Below are positions 1 through 9,249 of a stretch of DNA of 64,000 nt, in pieces; the stretch's first letter is position 1, and every line of letters starts with the position of its first letter. The translations under genes were made by a program, and so were the position numbers. Source of the DNA: Karalla daura (lineage: Eukaryota; Chordata; Actinopteri; Chaetodontiformes; Leiognathidae); assembly GCA_029224185.1 (NCBI GenBank), contig CM055188.1, forward strand, positions 4,155,001-4,219,000. Direction: 5' to 3'. The notes beneath the pieces are model-generated. The model made no database searches and had not been told where the DNA came from. It worked only from the letters and a program-made list of their open reading frames with translations.

Positions 1-10
1 TGTTTGTATT
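1..10 (+). repeat. Last 10 bp of a preceding monomer
   Basis: The window opens ten bases before the first GCAGATAGG anchor. These bases match the TGTTTGTATT end of other monomers, for example the end of the one before 54130. Confidence 0.8.
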
Positions 11-436
11 GCAGATAGGTGCAAGCGTTGTCTCTTTAGAGCCAAATGTTTAGCACTTGGGCAATTTCGCTTTTTCCCATAAGAATGAATGGGGAAATCA
101 GAACGCCTCAAACAAAAATGCGCTACGTCGCCATACTTTGAGGTAGAAACTTCATTTTAATTTTAAAAATTCAAGAAACTTGTGGTCTGTCTGTGTACCG
201 AGTTTCATGTCGATAGCTTGTATCGTTTCTCACCAGCACCTTCTCAAAGCTCATTTGGTGAATTCCCTGCTACTCTCTCTTCCCTGCTGACAGTGTCCTG
301 CTGGAGCAGGCTGACCGATGACCTCATACAGACACACAAACACTTCAGGCACACTCACACACACACTCGGTCTCTCTCATACATGCATGTTAATACAAAG
401 TTATGGCCGAAAAGAGCAATTCTCCTTCGGCTCTGG

Positions 437-460
437 CGGGGGGGTGGGGGGGGGTTGGGG
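437..460 (+). repeat. G-rich tract of type A (representative)
   Basis: A GGCGGG start followed by G runs and ending TTGGGG, about 30-70 bp after the (CA)n stretch and about 80 bp before the hairpin cassette. It has at least four G runs of three or more, so a G-quadruplex is possible. Its length and interruptions vary between A copies. Confidence 0.75.
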
Positions 461-539
461 CAGCTAGTGACTCGATGGTGGGCACAGGTTTCGGAGCACT
501 CTCGAAATTTCAGCGTGCTGGAATTTTCTAGTTATTATT

Positions 540-658
540 AGTGCTCCGAAAAGGAGCACTATTATTCTACACCGTGTTTATTAGTGCTCCGAAAGGGAGC
601 ACTATTACTCTCCACCGTGTTTATTCTTCTTATTATTATTATTATTATTATTATTATA
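540..658 (+). repeat. Two hairpin cassettes plus TTA tract (monomer 1)
   Basis: Each cassette starts with arms AGTGCTCC and GGAGCACT around a 5-nt loop (GAAAA at 540-560, GAAAG at 583-603), then runs into an ACCGTGTTTATT tail. Extending by one base gives TAGTGCTCC/GGAGCACTA, a 9-bp stem. The first cassette is followed by ATTATTCTACACC and the second by ATTACTCTCCACC, so two subtypes exist. The spacing here is 43 bp. Confidence 0.9.
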
Positions 659-773
659 GCGAAATTTCGGTCGAGCGTATCTCGAGAACCGCTGATCGCA
701 GACACACAAACGATACATCAAAACGTGCGGCTCGGCCCCGGCACGTGTGCTTTCCTTCGACCCCGACAAAATT

Positions 774-807
774 CCAGTTTTTGGCCCCGCCAGGGGCCAA
801 AAACTGG
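774..807 (+). other. Perfect 15-bp-stem inverted repeat in type A
   Basis: CCAGTTTTTGGCCCC, a 4-base loop GCCA, then the exact reverse complement GGGGCCAAAAACTGG. It is present at the equivalent place in every A copy, including the two truncated ones, and absent from B. Variants seen: loop GCTA in monomer 13, loop GTCA in monomer 39, and one arm change (AAAAATTGG) in monomers 7, 41 and 49. Whether it folds in RNA or extrudes as a cruciform in DNA is unknown. Confidence 0.9.
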
Positions 808-945
808 CAAAAATCAGTTAATTGGCCGCTGTGGCCAAACGATCCAGATTCTGGACAAGTTAAAAAGAAGAGTTGTTCGGGACGCTCTCCCGCACGCGTT
901 GGTATATAGCAGCCTAAAAATTGACAAAGATTGACGAAAAAATAA

Positions 946-965
946 CACTTTTTCGCCAAAAAGTG
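946..965 (+). other. Hairpin CACTTTTT / AAAAAGTG
   Basis: 8-bp perfect stem with a CGCC or AGCC loop in A. In B the same place reads ACTTTTT/AAAAAGT (7 bp) with a GGCT loop in most copies. It lies just before the second CCCATAAG motif. Confidence 0.8.
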
Positions 966-1579
966 CTCAGAAAGAGCAAAAAATCCCATAAGAAATGAAT
1001 GGGAAAAACCAGAAAATTCAAAAAATCGCCCTCAAACAAACATTCGCTGCCAAGCCATACGTTGTCGTAGAAACTTCGTTCAAACTTCAAAACGCAGGAA
1101 AACTTGTCGTCTCTGCCCGTACCCGGCAGCGTGTTGATATCTTGTGTCATTTTTCATCCAGGCCGTCTCAAAAACACGTGGGTTTGGCGTTTTTTGAAAA
1201 GTTAGAGTGGGGAGAGACCAACTGTCAGAGTGCGGGATGACTGAAAAATCACCTCTCATTTTGCTCTTTTCACGCTGCTCCCGGCCAAACCGTAAGCAGT
1301 AGACAAATTCTTTTTTCCACTTTTGTAGGTAAATTTGTGCTCTCTCGTGCGATGCCGGCCATAAACCTGAGCGCTTTGTAAAATTTAAACGGCGAGCCTC
1401 AGAGTCAGGCCAGCGCAGCCTCTTCTCTCCATAAGGCCCCATTCATTTTCCAACCACTGCGATCAAAGTTAAACTTTACACTTCTACTCACGACTGTGGC
1501 CTCAGTTTTCATAGTAGACACACCAAATCGCATCAGGGCGTTCCTGAGTCTGTCCCCTGCGTGACGGTGTGTCTACATT

Positions 1580-2675
1580 GCAGATAGGTGCAAGCGTTGT
1601 CTCCCTAGAGCCAAATGTTTAGCACTTGGGCAATTTCGCTTTTTCCCATAAGAATGAATGGGGAAATCGGAACGCCTCAAACAAAAATGCGCTACGTCGC
1701 CATACTTTGAGGTAGAAACTTCATTTTAATTTCAAAAATTCAAGAAACTTGTGGTCTGTCTGTGTACCGACTTTCATGTTGATAGCTTGTACCGTTTTTC
1801 ACCAGCACTTTGTCAAACACACTTTGGTCAAAATGACACCAACCAAGGGTCTGCAGACTGTTGCCGTCGTCATGGCAACCGCAACTTTATATGGGGCCCT
1901 TATGGAAAAAAACCTTTAAATCGCGACTGTCTGCAAACGATTCAGATTCTGGACAAGTTGAATAGAAGATTTGTTCGGGACGCTCTCCCGCACACGTTGG
2001 TGTATAACAATCCGAAATCGGACAAAGATTGACGAAAAAATAACACTTTTTGTCTAAAAAGTTTTCTGAGGGAGCAAAAAATCCCATAAGAAATGAATGG
2101 GAAAATCCAGAAAATTAAAAAAAACACCCTCAAACAAACATTCGCTGTAAAGCCGTGCGTTGATGTAGAAACTTCATTCAAACTCCAAAACGCTGGAAAA
2201 CTTGTGGTCTCTGCCCGTACCCGACAGCGTGTTGATGCCTTGTATGGTTTTTCATCCAGGCCCTCTCAAAAACACGTGGGTTTGGCGTTTTCGATGCAGC
2301 TCGAGTGGGGAGAGACCAACTGTCAATTTGGGATCGCTGAAGAATCACCTCTCATTTTGCTCTTTTCACGCTGCTCCCGGCCAAACCGTAAGCAGTAGAC
2401 AAATTCTTTTCTCCAGTTTTGTAGGCAAATTTGTGCTCTCTCGTGCGATGCTGGCCATAAACCCGAGCGCTATGTAAAATTTAAACGGCGAGCCTCAGAG
2501 TCAGGCCAGCGCAGCCTCTTCTCTCCATAAGCCCCCATTCATTTTCCAACCACTTCGATCAAAGTTGAACTTTACATTTCTACTCGCGACTGTGGCCTCA
2601 GTTTTCATAGTAGACACACCAAATCGCATCAGGGCGTTCCTCAGACTGTCCCCTGCGTGACGGTGTGTTTGTATT
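1580..2675 (+). repeat. Monomer 2, type B (reference anatomy)
   Basis: Complete B copy, 1,096 bp. The start to about 1817 is shared with A. The B-only block (1818-1924) holds the palindrome GTCTGCAGAC (1849-1858) and the X-box-like GTCGTCATGGCAAC (1866-1879). From about 1925 the sequence aligns with A again. Its second half differs from A at diagnostic sites, for example TTTTCGATGCAGCTCGAG where A has TTTTTTGAAAAGTTAGAG. Closest copies are monomers 16 (offset 18,067) and 44. Confidence 0.95.
1849..1879 (+). other. B-only palindrome and X-box-like motif
   Basis: GTCTGCAGAC (1849-1858) is a perfect 10-bp palindrome. GTCGTCATGGCAAC (1866-1879) resembles the RFX-factor X-box (GTHNCC, AT, RGYAAC) with one mismatch in the left half and a perfect right half. 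Both recur in B copies. The palindrome is kept even where the next base varies. Regulatory function is only a possibility. Confidence 0.4.
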
Positions 2676-4132
2676 GCAGATAGGTGCAAGCGTTGTCTCC
2701 CTAGAGCCAAATGTTTAGCACTTGGGCAATTTCGCTTTTTCCCATAAGAATGAATGGGGAAATCGGAACGCCTCAAACAAAAATGCGCTACGTCGCCATA
2801 CTTTGAGGTAGACACTTCATTTTAATTTCAAAAATTCAAGAAACTTGTGGTCTGTCAGTGTACCGGGTTTCATGTCGATAGCTTGTATCGTTTTTCACCA
2901 GCACCTTCTCAAAGCTCATTTGGTGAATTCCCTGCTTCTCTCTCTCCCCTGCTGACAGTGTCCTGCTGGAGCAGGCTGACTGATGACCTCATACAGACAG
3001 ACAAACACTTCAGGCACACTCACACACACACTCGGTCTCTCTCATACATGCATGTTAATACAAAGCTATGGCCGAAAAGAGCAATTCTCCTTCGGCTCTG
3101 GCGGGGGTGGGGAGGGGTTGGGGCAGCTAGTGACTCGATGGTGGGCACAGGTTTCGGAGCACTCTCGAAATTTCAGCGCGCTGGAATTTTCTAGTTCTTC
3201 TTATTATTATAGCGAAATTTCGGTCGAGCGTATCTCGAGAACCGCTGATCGCAGACACACAAACGATACATCAAAACGTGCGGCTCGGCCCCGGCAAGTG
3301 TGCTTTCCTTTGACCCCGACAAAATTCCAGTTTTTGGCCCCGCCAGGGGCCAAAAACTGGCAAAAATCAGTTAATTGGCCGCTGTGGCCAAACCATCCAG
3401 ATTCTGGACAAGTTAAAAAGAAGAATTGTTCGGGACGCTCTCCCGCACGCGTTGGTATATAGCAGCCTAAAAATTGACAAAGATTGACGAAAAAATAACA
3501 CTTTTTCGCCAAAAAGTGCTCAGAAAGAGCAAAAAATCCCATAAGAAATGAATGGGAAAAACCAGAAAATTCAAAAAATCTCCCTCAAACAAACATTCGC
3601 TGCCAAGCCATACGTTGTCGTAGAAATTTCGTTCAAACTTCAAAACGCAGGAAAACTTGTCGTCTCTGCCCGTACCCAGCAGCGTGTTGATATCTTGTGT
3701 CGTTTTTCATCCAGGCCGTCTCAAAAACACGTGGGTTTGGCGTTTTTTGAAAAGTTAGAGTGGGGAGAGACCAACTGTCAGAGTGCGGGATGACTGAAAA
3801 ATCACCTCTCATTTTGCTCTTTTCGCGCTGCTCCCGGCCAAACCGTAAGCAGTAGACAAATTCTTTTTTCCACTTTTGTAGGCAAATTTGTGCTCTCTCG
3901 TGCGATGCCGGCCATAAACCTGAGCGCTTTGTAAAATTTAAACGGCGAGCCTCAGAGTCAGGCCAGCGCAGCCTCTTCTCTCCATAAGCCCCCATTCATT
4001 TTCCAACCGCTGCGATCAAAGTTAAACTTTACACTTCTACTCGCGACTGTGGCCTCAGTTTTCATAGTAGACACACCAAATCGCATCAGGGCATTCCTCA
4101 GACTGTCCCCTGCGTGACGGTGTGTTTGTATT
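2676..4132 (+). repeat. Monomer 3, type A
   Basis: Complete, 1,457 bp, no cassette. The junction reads CTAGTTCTTCTTATTATTATAG; the CTTCTT resembles the 3' end of a lost cassette. About three TTA follow. The left side recurs in monomer 17 (offset 18,067), the whole copy in monomer 45. Confidence 0.93.
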
Positions 4133-5228
4133 GCAGATAGGTGCAAGCGTTGTCTCCCGAGAGCCAAATGTTTAGCACTTGGGCAATTTCGCTTTTTCCC
4201 ATAAGAATGAATGGGGAAATCGGAACGCCTCAAACAAAAATGCGCTACGTCGCCATACTTTGAGGTAGAAACTTCATTTCAATTTCAAAAATTCAAGAAA
4301 CTTGTGGTCTGTCTATGTACCGACTTTCATGTTGATAGCTTGTACCGTTTTTCACCAGCACCTTCTCAAACACACTTTGGTCAAAATGACACAGACCAAG
4401 GGTCTGCAGACAGTCACCGTCGTCATGGCAACCGCAGCTTTATATGGGGCCCTTATGGAAAAAAACCTTTAAATCGCGACTGTCGGCAAACGATCCAGAT
4501 TCTGGACAAGTTGAATAGAAGATTTGTTCGGGACGCTCTCCCGCACGTGTTGGTGTATAACAATCTGAAATCGGACAAAGATTGACGAAAAAATAACACT
4601 TTTTGGCTAAAAAGTTTTCCGAAGGAGCAAAAAATCCCATAAGAAATGAATGGGAAAATCCAGAAAATTCAAAAAATCACCCTCAAACAAACATTCTCTG
4701 TACAGCCGTGCATTGATGTAGGAACTTCATTCAAACTCCAAAACGCTGGAAAACTTGTGGTCTCTGCCCGTACCCGACAGCGTGTCGATACCTTGTATGG
4801 TTTTTCATCCAGGCCCTCTCAAAAACACGTGGGTTTGGCGTTTTCGATGCAGCTTGAGTGGGGACAGACCAACTGTCAATTTGGGATCGCTGAAGAATCA
4901 CCTCTCATTTTGCTCTTTTCACGCTGCTCCCGGCCAAACCGTAAGCAGTAGACAAATTCTTTTTTCCAGTTTCGTAGGTTAATTTGTGCTCTCTCGTGCG
5001 ATGGCGGCCATCAACCTGAGCGCTTTGTAAAATTTAAACGGCGAGCCTCAGAGTCAGGCCAGCGCAGCCTCTTCTCTCCATAAGCCCCCATTCATTTTCC
5101 AACCGCTGCGATCAAAGTTAAACGTTGCACTTCTACTCGTGACTGTGGCCTCAGTTTTCATAGTAGACACACCAAATCGCATCAGGGCGTTCCTCAGACT
5201 GTCCCCTGCGTGACGGTGTGTTCATATT
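4133..5228 (+). repeat. Monomer 4, type B
   Basis: 1,096 bp. It has TTTCAATTTC rather than TTTTAATTTC near 4277, which removes a stop codon in one + frame and lets the two half-units be compared at protein level. Also private: AAACGTTGCAC at 5121 and GGACAGACC at 4861. Duplicated as monomer 46. Confidence 0.93.
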
Positions 5229-6324
5229 GCAGATAGGTGCAAGCGTTGTCTCCCTAGAGCCAAATGTTTAGCACTTGGGCAATTTCGCTTTTTCCCATAA
5301 GAATGAATGGGAAAATCGGAACGCCTCAAACAAAAATGCGCTACGTCGCCATACTTTGAGGTAGAAACTTCATTTTGATTTCAAAAATTCAAGAAACTTG
5401 TGGTCTGTCTATGTACCGACTTTCATGTTGATAGCTTGTACTGTTTTTCACCAGCACTTTGTCAAACACACATTGGTCAAAATGACACAGACCAAGGGTC
5501 TGCAGACTGTCGCCGTCGTCATGGCAACCGCAGCTTTATATGGGGCCCTTATGGAAAAAAACCTTTAAATCGCGACTGTCGGCAAACGATCCAGATTCTG
5601 GACAAGTTGAATAGAAGATTCGTTCAGGAGACTCTCCCGCATGCGTTGGTGTACAACAATCCAAAATCGGACAAAGATTGACGAAAAAATAACACTTTTT
5701 GGCTAAAAAGTTTTCCGAAGGAGCAAAAAATCCCATAAGAAATGAATGGGAAAATCCAGAAAATTCAAAAAATCACCCTCAAACAAACATTCGCTGTAAA
5801 GCCGTGCGTTGATGTAGAAACTTCATTCAAACTCCAAAACACAGGAAAACTTGTCGTCTCTGCCCGCACCCGACAGCGTGTCGATACCTTGTATGGTTTT
5901 TCATCCAGGCCCTCTCAAAAACACGTGGGTTTGGCATTTTCGATGCAGCTCGAGTGGGGAGAGACCAACTGTCAATTTGGGATCGCTGAAGAATCACCTC
6001 TCATTTTGCTCTTTTCACGCTGCTCCCGGCCAAACCGTAAGCAGTAGACAAATTCTTTTTTCCAGTTTTGTAGGCAAATTTGTGCTCTCTCTTGCGATGC
6101 CGGCCATAAACCTGAGCGCTTTGTAAAATTTAAAGGGCGAGCCTCAGAGTCAGGCCAGCGCAGCCTCTTCTCTCCATAAGCCCCCATTCATTTTCCAACC
6201 ACTGCGATCAAAGTTAAACTTTACACTTCTACTCGCGACTGTGGCCTCAGTTTTCATCATACACACACCAAATCGCATCAGGGCGTTCCTCAGACTGTCC
6301 CCTGCGTGACGGTGTGTTCGTATT
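5229..6324 (+). repeat. Monomer 5, type B
   Basis: 1,096 bp, directly following another B. It contains a perfect 9-bp inverted repeat TTTTCCCAT / ATGGGAAAA (5290-5315, loop AAGAATGA). The tail carries the CATCATACACACACC variant (6256), which is also found in A copies. Duplicated as monomer 47. Confidence 0.93.
5290..5315 (+). other. Inverted repeat TTTTCCCAT / ATGGGAAAA
   Basis: 9-bp perfect stem around AAGAATGA, shown here in its best form. Copies reading ATGGGGAAA have an extra G that interrupts the stem. A shorter version (TCCCAT/ATGGGA) occurs in the second half-unit of every monomer, for example at 984-1004. Confidence 0.8.
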
Positions 6325-7789
6325 GCAGATAGGTGCAAGTGTTGTCTCCCTAGAGCCAAATGTTTAGCACTTGGGCAATTTCGCTTTTTCCCATAAGAAT
6401 GAATGGGGAAATCGGAACGCCTCAAACAAAAATGCGCTACGTCGCCATACTTTGAGGTAGACACTTCATTTTAATTTCAAAAATTCAAGAAACTTGTGGT
6501 CTGTCTGTGTACCGAGTTTCATGTCGATAGCTTGTATCGTTTTTCACCAGCACCTTCTCAAAGCTCGTTTGGTGAATTCCCTGCTACTCTCTCTCCCCTG
6601 CTGACAGTGTCCTGCTGGCGCAGGCTGACTGATGACCTCATACAGACACACAAACACTTCAGGCAAATCACACACACACTCGGTCTCTCTCACACATGCA
6701 TGTTCATACAAAGTTATGGCCGAAAAGAGCAATTCTCCTTCGGCTCTGGCAGGGGTGCGGGGGGGGGGGTTGGGGCAGCTAGTGACTCGATGGTGGGCAC
6801 AGGTTTCGGAGCACTCTCGAAATTTCAGCGTGCTGGAATTTTCTAGTTCTTCTTCTTATTATTATTATAGCGAAATTTCGGTCGAGCGTATCTCGAGAAC
6901 CGCTGATCGCAGACACACAAACCATACATCAAAACGTGCGGCTCGGCCCCGGCAAGTGTGCTTTCCTTCGACCCCGACAAAATTCCAGTTTTTGGCCCCG
7001 CCAGGGGCCAAAAACTGGCAAAATCAGTTAATTGGCCGCTGTCGCCAAACCATCCAGATTCTGGACAAGTTAAAAAGAAGAATTGTTCGGGACGCTCTCC
7101 CGCACGCGTTGGTATATAGCAGCCTAAAAATTGACAAAGATTGACGAAAAAATAACACTTTTTAGCCAAAAAGTGCTCAGAAAGAGCAAAAAATCCCATA
7201 AGAAATGAATGGGAAAAACCAGAAAAATCAAAAAATCGCCCTCAAACAAACATTCGCTGCCAAGCCATACGTTGTCGTAGAAACTTCGTTCAAACTTCAA
7301 AACGTAGGAAGACTTGTCGTCTCTGCCCGTACCCGACAGCGTGTTGATACCTTGTGTCGTTTTTCATCCAGGCCGTCTCAAAAACACGTGGATTTGGCGT
7401 TTTTTGAAAAGTTAGAGTGGGGAGAGACCAACTGTCAGAGTGCGGGATGACTGAAAAATCACCTCTCATTTTGCTCTTTTCACGCTGCTCCCGGCCAAAC
7501 CGTAAGCAGTAGACAAATTCTTTTTTCCACTTTTGTAGGCAAATTTGTGCTCTCTCGTGCGATGCCGGCCATAAACCTGAGCGCTTTGTAAAATTTAAAC
7601 GGCGAGCCTCAGAGTCAGGCCAGCGCAGCCTCTTCTCTCCATAAGCCCCCATTCATTTTCCAACCGCTGCGATCAAAGTTAAACTTTACACTTCTACTCG
7701 TGACTGTGGCCTCAGTTTTCATAGTAGACACACCAAATCGCATCAGGGCGTTCCTGAGACTGTCCCCTGCGTGACGGTGTGTTTGTATT
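6325..7789 (+). repeat. Monomer 6, type A
   Basis: 1,465 bp, no cassette, about four TTA after CTTCTTCTT. The (CA)n start is altered (CAGGCAAATCACACACAC, 6660). The stretch after the 15-bp hairpin lacks one A (GGCAAAATCAG). The right side from about 6850 recurs in monomer 9 (offset 4,026). Duplicated as monomer 48. Confidence 0.93.
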
Positions 7790-9249
7790 GCAGATAGGTG
7801 CAAGCGTTGTCTCCCTAGAGCCAAATGTTTAGCACTTGGGCAATTTCGCTTTTTCCCATAAGAATGAATGGGAAAATCGGAACGCCTCAAACAAAAATGC
7901 GCTACGTCGCCATACTTTGAGGTAGAAACTTCATTTTAATTTCAAAAATTCAAGGAACTTGTGGTCTGTCTGTGTACCGAGTTTCATGTTGAGAACTTGT
8001 ATCGTTTTTCACCAGCACCTTCTCAAAGCTCATTTGGTGAATTCCCTGCTACTCTCTCTCCCCTGCTGACAGTGTCCTGCTGGAGCAGGCTGACTGATGA
8101 CCTCATACAGACACACAAACACTTCAGGCACACTCACACACACACTCGGTCTCTCTCACACATGCATGTTAATACAAAGCTATGGCCGAAAAGAGGAATT
8201 CTCCTTCGGCTCTGGCGGGGATGGGGGGGGGTTGGGGCAGCTAGTGACTCGATGGTGGGCACAGGTTTCGGAGCACTCTCGAAATTTCAGCGCGCTGGAA
8301 TTTTCTAGTTATTATTATTATTATTATAGCGAAATTTCGGTCGAGCGTATCTCGAGAACCGCTGATCGCAGACACACAAACCATACATCAAAACGTGCGG
8401 CTCGGCCCCGGCAAGTGTGCTTTCCTTCGACCCCGACAAAATTCCAGTTTTTGGCCCCGCCAGGGGCCAAAAATTGGCAAAAATCAGTTAATTGGCCGCT
8501 GTGGCCAAACGATCCAGATTCTGGACAAGTTAAAAAGAAGAATTGTTCGGGACGCTCTCCCGCACGCGTTGGTATATAGCAGCCTAAAAATTGACAAAGA
8601 TTGATGAAAAAATAACACTTTTTAGCCAAAAAGTGCTCAGAAAGAGCAAAAAATCCCATAAGAAATGAATGGGAAAAACCAGAAAATTCAAAAAATCGCC
8701 CTCAAACAAACATTCGCTGCCAAGCCATACGTTGTCGTAGAAACTTCGTTCAAACTTCAAAACGCAGGAAAACTTGTCGTCTCTGCCCGTACCCGGCAGC
8801 ATGTTGATATCTTGTGTCGTTTTTCATCCAGGCCGTCTCAAAAACACGTGGGTTTGGCGTTTTTTGAAAAGTTAGAGTGGGGAGAGACCAACTGTCAGAG
8901 TGCGGGATGACTGAAAAATCACCTCTCATTTTGCTCTTTTCACGCTGCTCCCGGCCAAACCGTAAGCAGTAGACAAATTCTTTTTTCCAGTTTTGTAGGC
9001 AAATTTGTGCTCTCTCGTGCGATGCCGGCCATAAACCTGAGCGCTTTGTAAAATTTAAAGGGCGAGCCTCAGAGTCAGGCCAGCGCAGCCTCTTCTCTCC
9101 ATAAGGCCCCATTCATTTTCCAACCGCTGCGATCAAAGTTAAACTTTACACTTCTACTCGTGACTGTGGCCTCAGTTTTCATCATACACACACCAAATCG
9201 CATCAGGGCGTTCCTCAGACTGTCCCCTGCATGACGGTGTGTTCATTTT
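7790..9249 (+). repeat. Monomer 7, type A
   Basis: 1,460 bp, no cassette, about six TTA. It carries GTTGAGAACTTG in place of GTCGATAGCTTG (7987). The 15-bp hairpin (8444-8477) has one C-to-T change in its right arm (AAAAATTGG). The left side recurs in monomer 33 (offset 33,320), the right side in monomer 41 (offset 43,784). Confidence 0.93.

Larger units (their letters stand above)
11..1579 (+). repeat. Monomer 1, type A (reference anatomy)
   Basis: Complete A copy, 1,569 bp. In order: a block shared with B (11-248), with an imperfect inverted repeat TTTCCCAT/ATGGGGAAA (73-97); an A-only block (about 249-826) with a (CA)n stretch (349-367), G tract (437-460), GGAGCACT (493-500), two hairpin cassettes (540-625), about nine TTA (628-658) and a perfect 15-bp-stem hairpin (774-807); a middle shared with B; a hairpin CACTTTTT-CGCC-AAAAAGTG (946-965); the second half-unit with TCCCAT/ATGGGA (984-1004); and a tail shared with B (about 1241-1579). 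Its left side matches monomers 9 and 43; its right side matches 19, 21, 35 and 43. Confidence 0.95.

Noticed and set aside
349..367. Telomere-like or regulatory (CA)n element
   Set aside because: It is a short interrupted dinucleotide run typical of microsatellites; no TTAGGG repeats or promoter elements accompany it.
1040..1110. CENP-B box
   Set aside because: TTCG occurs at several places (for example CTTCGTTCAAACTTC), but none is followed by the A and CGGG core at the required spacing, so I cannot support a centromeric call.
1080..1442. A 120-codon minus-strand open frame present in over twenty A copies
   Set aside because: It recurs because the monomer recurs. Differences between copies are mostly amino-acid-changing (A/P, R/P, K/N, A/V, T/K), with no sign of purifying selection. 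It overlaps other frames on the plus strand, and no domain is recognisable.
1751..2398. Two consecutive plus-strand frames (93 and 101 codons) with fixed length in B copies
   Set aside because: The fixed length follows from the lack of indels in B. Substitutions alter residues freely, and stop codons come and go between copies (CTCCAAAAC versus CTCTAAAAC; TTTCAA versus TTTTAA).
2500..2560. A third, inverted half-unit around CCATAAGCCCCCATTCATTT
   Set aside because: CCCCATTCATT is the reverse complement of the AATGAATGGGG motif, but I could not extend the match beyond this short stretch.
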